64,000 nucleotides of DNA, from positions 122,158-186,157 of the forward strand of contig NZ_LMMU01000010.1 of the NCBI RefSeq assembly GCF_001422375.1, in the 5' to 3' direction. This stretch comes from Methylobacterium sp. Leaf99. GTDB lineage: Bacteria; Pseudomonadota; Alphaproteobacteria; Rhizobiales; Beijerinckiaceae. This document shows, piece after piece, positions 60,306 through 64,000 of this stretch. Position 1 is the stretch's first letter. Each line of letters opens with the position of its first letter. The translations under genes and the position numbers were made by a program. The notes under the pieces were generated by a model, which had not been told where the DNA came from, did no database searches, and saw only the letters and a program-made list of their open reading frames with translations.

Positions 60306-61429
60306 CGACGCCCCTCCCGACCTGCCCCCTCCCCGCCACCCGCGATGCGCCCGACGCCACCGAGGACGCGTGCTGGGCCGCCGTCGCCGCCCGCGATCCG
60401 GTGGCGGACGGGCGCTTCGTCTACGCCGTGCGCACCACGGGCGTGTATTGCCGGCCGGGCTGCGGCGCCCGCACCCCGCGCCGGGCGAACGTGGGTTTTT
60501 ACGGGACCCCCACGGCGGCGCGGGCCGCGGGCTTCCGCCCCTGCCTGCGCTGCCGCCCCGACGCTCCGCCCCTGGCCGCGCGCCACGCCGCGGCCGTGGC
60601 GAGCGCCTGCCGGCGGATCGAGGCGGCCGCGGAGCCCCCTGCCCTCGCGGCCCTGGCCCGCGCCGCTTCCCTGAGCCCGTTCCACTTCCACCGGGTGTTC
60701 AAGGGGATCACCGGCGTGACCCCGAAGGCCTACGCCGCGGCCGTGCGGGCGGGGCGCCTCGCCGCGTCCCTGCCCGAGGCCGGCACCGTGACGGAGGCGG
60801 CCTACGCGGCGGGCTACGGCACGGCGGGCCGGTTCTACGCCGCCGCCGGACCGCGCCTCGGCATGGCGCCCGGCGTGTTTCGGAAGGGCGGGGCGGGCGT
60901 CGCCATCCGCTTCTCCGTGGCGACCTGTGCCCTCGGCTTCGTCCTGGTGGCGGCCACCGAGCGGGGCCTCTGCGCCATCCTGCTCGGCGACGATCCGGAG
61001 GGACCGGTCCGGGACCTCCACGCGCGGTTTCCCCGGGCCGCGATCACCCGGGACGAGGCCGGGTTCGCGGCGCACGTGGCCGAGGTCGCGGCCTTCGTGG
61101 CGGCGCCGCAGGGCGGCCTCGCCCTGCCCCTCGACATCGGCGGCACCGCCTTCCAGCAGCGGGTCTGGGAAGCCCTGCGGGCGATCCCGGCGGGGGAGAC
61201 CGCGACTTACACGGACATCGCGCGCGAGATCGGCCGGCCCGCCGCCGTGCGGGCCGTGGCGCTGGCCTGCGCCGCCAACGCCCATGCGGTGGCGATCCCC
61301 TGCCACCGGGTGGTGCGCGCCGACGGGGCGCTCTCGGGCTACCGCTGGGGCGTCGCCCGCAAGGCCGCGCTGCTGGCCCGTGAGAGGACCCCCGTGGCCG
61401 AGGACGGCGAGGGACCGGACCCGGCGTGA
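60302..61429 (+). CDS. ada: Ada: methylphosphotriester/O6-methylguanine-DNA methyltransferase and AraC-type activator
   Basis: The protein has 375 residues in three parts. The N-terminal zinc domain has the four cysteines C50, C54, C81 and C84 that take methyl groups from phosphotriesters. An AraC-type HTH follows (about 115-200, LAALARAASLSPFHFHRVFKGITGVTPKAY). The C-terminal MGMT domain has the acceptor cysteine C334 in IPCHRVV. It repairs alkylated DNA and switches on the adaptive response once methylated. It directly follows an alkA remnant. Confidence 0.95.
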   Translation: MTTPLPTCPLPATRDAPDATEDACWAAVAARDPVADGRFVYAVRTTGVYCRPGCGARTPRRANVGFYGTPTAARAAGFRPCLRCRPDAPPLAARHAAAVASACRRIEAAAEPPALAALARAASLSPFHFHRVFKGITGVTPKAYAAAVRAGRLAASLPEAGTVTEAAYAAGYGTAGRFYAAAGPRLGMAPGVFRKGGAGVAIRFSVATCALGFVLVAATERGLCAILLGDDPEGPVRDLHARFPRAAITRDEAGFAAHVAEVAAFVAAPQGGLALPLDIGGTAFQQRVWEALRAIPAGETATYTDIAREIGRPAAVRAVALACAANAHAVAIPCHRVVRADGALSGYRWGVARKAALLARERTPVAEDGEGPDPA

Positions 61430-61527
61430 GGGCCGTCCCGCATGGGCCACCCTTGTCCGCGACCCTTGTCCGCCGGGCCGGGGCGGGGGAAGAGGGCCCC
61501 CGGCCCGTGAAGAGGAGTCCCGATCCG

Positions 61528-62460
61528 TTGCGCGTGACACCGCCCTCCCCCGCCCGGCCCGCCGGGAGCCCGCCGTCGGCCCTGGCCGCCTATCCGATCC
61601 TCGCCGGCACCATGCTGCTCTGGGGCGGCAACGTGGTGGCGGGCAAATGGGCCGTGGGCGAGGTCTCGCCGCAGGTGCTCACCTGCCTGCGCTGGGCCTT
61701 CGCCTGCCTCGTCCTGGCCCTGCCGGCCCGGGCCGGCTTGCGGGCCGAGTGGGGCCGCCTGCGACCGCACTGGCCCTACGTGCTGCTCATGGGCGCGTGC
61801 GGCTACACCCTCTACGCCAGCCTGTTCTACGCCGCCGGCCTCTACACCACGGGGATCAACATCGCCCTGTTCCAAGGGTCGATCCCCGTCCTCGTCATCC
61901 TCATCAACTACGGCGTCCACCGGGTCGCCGTGGGCGGGGCGCAGGCGCTCGGCGTCGCCGTGACCCTGGCCGGGGCGGTGGTGGCGGCCACCCACGGCGA
62001 CTGGCGGGTGCTCACCCATTTCGGCTTCAACCTCGGCGACGTGCTGATGCTCGCCGCCTGCCTGTTCTATGCCGGCTACACCGTGGCCCTCGGCGCCCGG
62101 CCGAAGGTTTCCGGCCTGACCTTCTTCACCGCCATGGCGCTCGCCGCCTTCCTCACCGCCCTGCCGCCCCTCGCCGCCGAATGGGCGCTCGGCCACACGA
62201 TCTGGCCGACGCCGAAGGGCTGGCTCATCGTGGCGTTCGTGGCCCTGGGGCCGAGCCTCCTGGCCCAGCTCGGCTTCATGCGCGGGGTCGAGCTCATCGG
62301 CCCGAACCGGGCGGGGCTGTTCGTCAACTTCGTGCCGATCTTCGGGGCCGGCCTCGCCGTCGTCTTCCTCGGCGAGCCGTTCCGCTGGAACGACGCCCTG
62401 GCCCTCGGCCTCGTCATCGGCGGCATCGCCATCGCCGAGCGCCTCGGCCGGCGGCGCTGA
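61528..62460 (+). CDS. DMT-superfamily exporter (EamA, two repeats)
   Basis: The protein has about 310 residues, with a Pro/Ser-rich N-terminus and ten hydrophobic segments: YPILAGTMLLWGGNVVAGKWAVGEVSP opens repeat 1, and LLAQLGFMRGVELIGPNRAGLFVNFVPIFGAGLAVVFLGEP lies in repeat 2. Substrate unknown. The start is unsure: GAGGAG at 61512-61517 favours TTG 61528 or GTG 61534; a frame from 61426 would overlap the ada stop but adds poor sequence. Confidence 0.85.
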   Translation: MRVTPPSPARPAGSPPSALAAYPILAGTMLLWGGNVVAGKWAVGEVSPQVLTCLRWAFACLVLALPARAGLRAEWGRLRPHWPYVLLMGACGYTLYASLFYAAGLYTTGINIALFQGSIPVLVILINYGVHRVAVGGAQALGVAVTLAGAVVAATHGDWRVLTHFGFNLGDVLMLAACLFYAGYTVALGARPKVSGLTFFTAMALAAFLTALPPLAAEWALGHTIWPTPKGWLIVAFVALGPSLLAQLGFMRGVELIGPNRAGLFVNFVPIFGAGLAVVFLGEPFRWNDALALGLVIGGIAIAERLGRRR

Positions 62461-62475
62461 CGGACGCCGAAACCG

Positions 62476-63330
62476 TCAGGGACCCGCCTGCCCCGTCACC
62501 GCCCTGCGCAGGGCGGTGAGCAGGGCGCCCTCGAAGGCCAGGGCCGAGCCGTAGTGGAACTCGATGTCGAACGGCTTGCGGGCGTTCATGGAGAGGGAGG
62601 CGCTCTGCATGGCGATGAGCCGGCCGGCCTCGTCGAACAGGCCCGAGCCCGAGCCGCCGAAACCGTCGTTGCAATCGTGGCGCAGGCGCCGGATGCCGCC
62701 CTCGCTCGGCGGATCGACCTGACGGATGGCGCAGGTCTCGAGGCTCGCCGGCCCGCGGTAGTTCTCGTGCCCGCCTGGGGACACCATCACGACGGGCAGC
62801 CGCATCGGCCCCTCCCCCAGCTCGGGGGCGGCCGGCAGGGGTTGCGGCCGGGCGCCCTCCACGGGCCGCACGAGGCGCAGGATCGCCCAGTCGTCGGTGA
62901 TGTGGAGCGCCTGCGCGGCCGGTTCGGCCCCGAGCTCGATGCTGCCCGGCACGAAGTCGTAGTTGCGTCCGCCGATCTGGAAGAAGCAGTCGCCGACCTC
63001 GCGGGTGGTCTCGAGGCGGCGATTGCGGAAGTTGTGGGCGTTGAGCACCACCACGGACGGATCGCCGACGAGCCAGGCCGCCGCCGCCTTGCGCGGGATG
63101 CCGTCGGGGCCGTGGCAGAACAGCACGCCCGCCCCCGGATAGCGGTCGATATCCGCGCCGGTGAGGTCGCGGCGTCCGTCCCTCGGATAGAGGGCGGCCA
63201 AGCTCCATGCCGAAAAATCCTGCGCCGGGGCCGGTCCGGCGGCGCAGAGCAGGGCCGCCAGGGCGATGCCGAGGCGGTCCGGAATCCCCCCGCGCGCGGT
63301 TGCGCGTCTCCGCCCAGCCCCTGGCGCCAT
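62476..63330 (-). CDS. Secreted trypsin-like serine protease family protein
   Basis: The protein has about 284 residues with a basic N-terminus and a signal peptide ending near APAQD (about residue 38). The triad positions can be traced: His in VVLNAHNFRNR, Asp in ITDDWAILRL and Ser in FGGSGSGLFDEAG, where the usual GDSGGP is GGSGSG. The fold resembles trypsin-like peptidases in Methylobacteriaceae. Activity is plausible but not certain because the oxyanion region is altered. It is divergent from the mxaF-like gene across 356 bases. Confidence 0.78.
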   Translation of the reverse strand: MAPGAGRRRATARGGIPDRLGIALAALLCAAGPAPAQDFSAWSLAALYPRDGRRDLTGADIDRYPGAGVLFCHGPDGIPRKAAAAWLVGDPSVVVLNAHNFRNRRLETTREVGDCFFQIGGRNYDFVPGSIELGAEPAAQALHITDDWAILRLVRPVEGARPQPLPAAPELGEGPMRLPVVMVSPGGHENYRGPASLETCAIRQVDPPSEGGIRRLRHDCNDGFGGSGSGLFDEAGRLIAMQSASLSMNARKPFDIEFHYGSALAFEGALLTALRRAVTGQAGP

Positions 63331-63686
63331 CTTTCCCCGCTCCCCGCCATCGGCCCGTTCGCCCGGGCCGTTGCGACAGTGGTGCGACGGCCCCCTGGGG
63401 GCGGTCAAGCGACGGGTCGCCGCTGCGCGATCCTCACGCTCTATTTGCCAAAGTTTCCCGACTAGAAATGTCGGATCGTCTAGAGACTTTGCGACAGGAA
63501 GATGGCTAGAAATAAGGGCTGAAGGGACAGTAATAAGCTTCTTATAAGACTACGCTAGTCTGATAAAAGCTTAAGAGCGCGGCGGTTCTTCTGAGGATCG
63601 CGGCGCCGATGTTCCGAAACGGCGGGAGAAACAGCCACGCACGACCGCAGGGTCGATAGACGGGGCGGCAGCTGAGGAGACGCACG
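63331..63686. other. Regulatory region upstream of the mxaF-like gene
   Basis: About 356 bases with a marked drop in GC content from about 63440 to 63580. It holds a candidate promoter (listed) and a leader of about 170 bases. The element TAGAAAT occurs twice (63463 and 63507). An inverted element AAGCTTCTTATAAG...TAAAAGCTTAAG is visible near 63535-63575. Confidence 0.6.
63484..63512 (+). promoter_or_regulatory. Candidate mxa-type promoter
   Basis: AGACTT and TAGAAA are spaced by 17 bases. TAGAAA equals the -10 element I recall for the mxaF promoter of Methylorubrum extorquens; the -35 there is AAGACA. This implies a transcript leader of roughly 165-170 bases. It would be regulated by methanol-response regulators such as MxbDM, if those exist here. 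Confidence 0.5.
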
Positions 63687-64000
63687 ATGATGAGGTACTT
63701 GAGTTCCGTGTCGGTGCTGGCCGTGATGGCCCTGGCGCCCATCGGGATGGCCACCAGTGCGGCCGCCAACGACAAGCTCGTCGAGCTGTCGAAGAGCGAC
63801 GAAAACTGGATCATGCCCGGCAAGAACTACGACTCGGACAATTACAGCAAGCTCAAGCAGATCAACACCGAGAACGTGAAGCAGCTCAAGCCGGCCTGGA
63901 GCTTCTCCACCGGCCTGCTCAACGGCCACGAGGGCGCGCCCATCGTCGTCGACGGCAAGATGTACATCCACACCTCGTTCCCGAACAACACGTTCGCCCT
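63687..64000 (+). CDS. mxaF: PQQ-dependent methanol dehydrogenase large subunit MxaF, N-terminal part
   Basis: The first 104 codons are present before the window ends. A signal peptide (LSSVSVLAVMALAPIGM, cleaved near ATSAAAN) is followed by NDKLVELSKSDENWIMPGKN and STGLLNGHEGAPIVVDGKM, then IHTSFPNNTFAL. These blocks match MxaF far better than the XoxF sequences I recall (XoxF usually has RGHEGSPLVV and TPFPN). The enzyme oxidises methanol in the periplasm with PQQ and calcium. GAGGAG lies just upstream of the tandem ATGs. The rest of the mxa operon should lie to the right. Confidence 0.92.
   Translation, partial: MMRYLSSVSVLAVMALAPIGMATSAAANDKLVELSKSDENWIMPGKNYDSDNYSKLKQINTENVKQLKPAWSFSTGLLNGHEGAPIVVDGKMYIHTSFPNNTFA

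Noticed and set aside
63687..64000. XoxF (lanthanide methanol dehydrogenase) as identity for the right-edge gene
   Set aside because: The N-terminal blocks ANDKLVELSKSD, LLNGHEGAP and HTSFPNNTFAL match MxaF better than XoxF; the metal-site residues that would settle it lie outside the window.

Overview
The window is very GC-rich chromosomal DNA, densely coded on both strands, with no rRNA, tRNA or phage genes that I could find. Gene content and order are alphaproteobacterial (yajC-secD-secF, dacC-like-tmk-holB-metG-tatD-MBL, TrmFO, CobF). The right edge enters a gene whose first 104 codons closely match the large subunit of the PQQ-dependent methanol dehydrogenase MxaF, so I infer Methylobacterium/Methylorubrum or a close methylotrophic relative.

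Layout. 1-7.7 kb: an exopolysaccharide locus (polyprenyl glycosylphosphotransferase, GT4 glycosyltransferase, Wza-like export protein, Wzz/ExoP-like protein with a degenerate kinase domain, BioF2-like acetyltransferase, polysaccharide deacetylase). 7.7-14 kb: small secreted or membrane proteins, an SsuABC/TauABC-like ABC importer, a DUF3597 protein, then a gene-poor, lower-GC, repeat-bearing stretch with small hypotheticals. 14-19.5 kb: DUF815 ATPase and the Sec auxiliary operon yajC-secD-secF, followed by two homologues of mitochondrial complex I assembly factors. 19.9-24.5 kb: two chemoreceptors and a di-haem peroxidase. 24.9-29.9 kb: manganese catalase, lactate permease, DMT exporter, GNAT, twin small membrane proteins. 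29.9-36.3 kb: TrmFO, an HtrA-like pseudoprotease and a PaoABC-like molybdenum hydroxylase operon. 36.5-42.6 kb: a CusAB-like heavy-metal efflux operon with DUF305 and a Cys/His-rich protein. 42.6-48.9 kb: CobF, a periplasmic ClpP-like protein, a DMT exporter, a left-handed beta-helix transferase, a PAS protein and a ParA/ribbon-helix-helix pair. 49-57.5 kb: cell wall and housekeeping genes. 57.6-63.3 kb: SGNH hydrolase, a possible toxin-antitoxin-like pair, an alkA remnant next to ada, a DMT exporter and a trypsin-like protease divergent from mxaF.

The least explained items are an overlapping two-gene pair ending in an HTH protein (58.8-59.9 kb), an HtrA-fold protein that has lost its whole catalytic triad, a family of ~95-bp hairpin repeats in intergenic gaps, and a microsatellite-like tail on TatD. 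All functional calls come from reading translated sequence and recalled family motifs; no searches were run.
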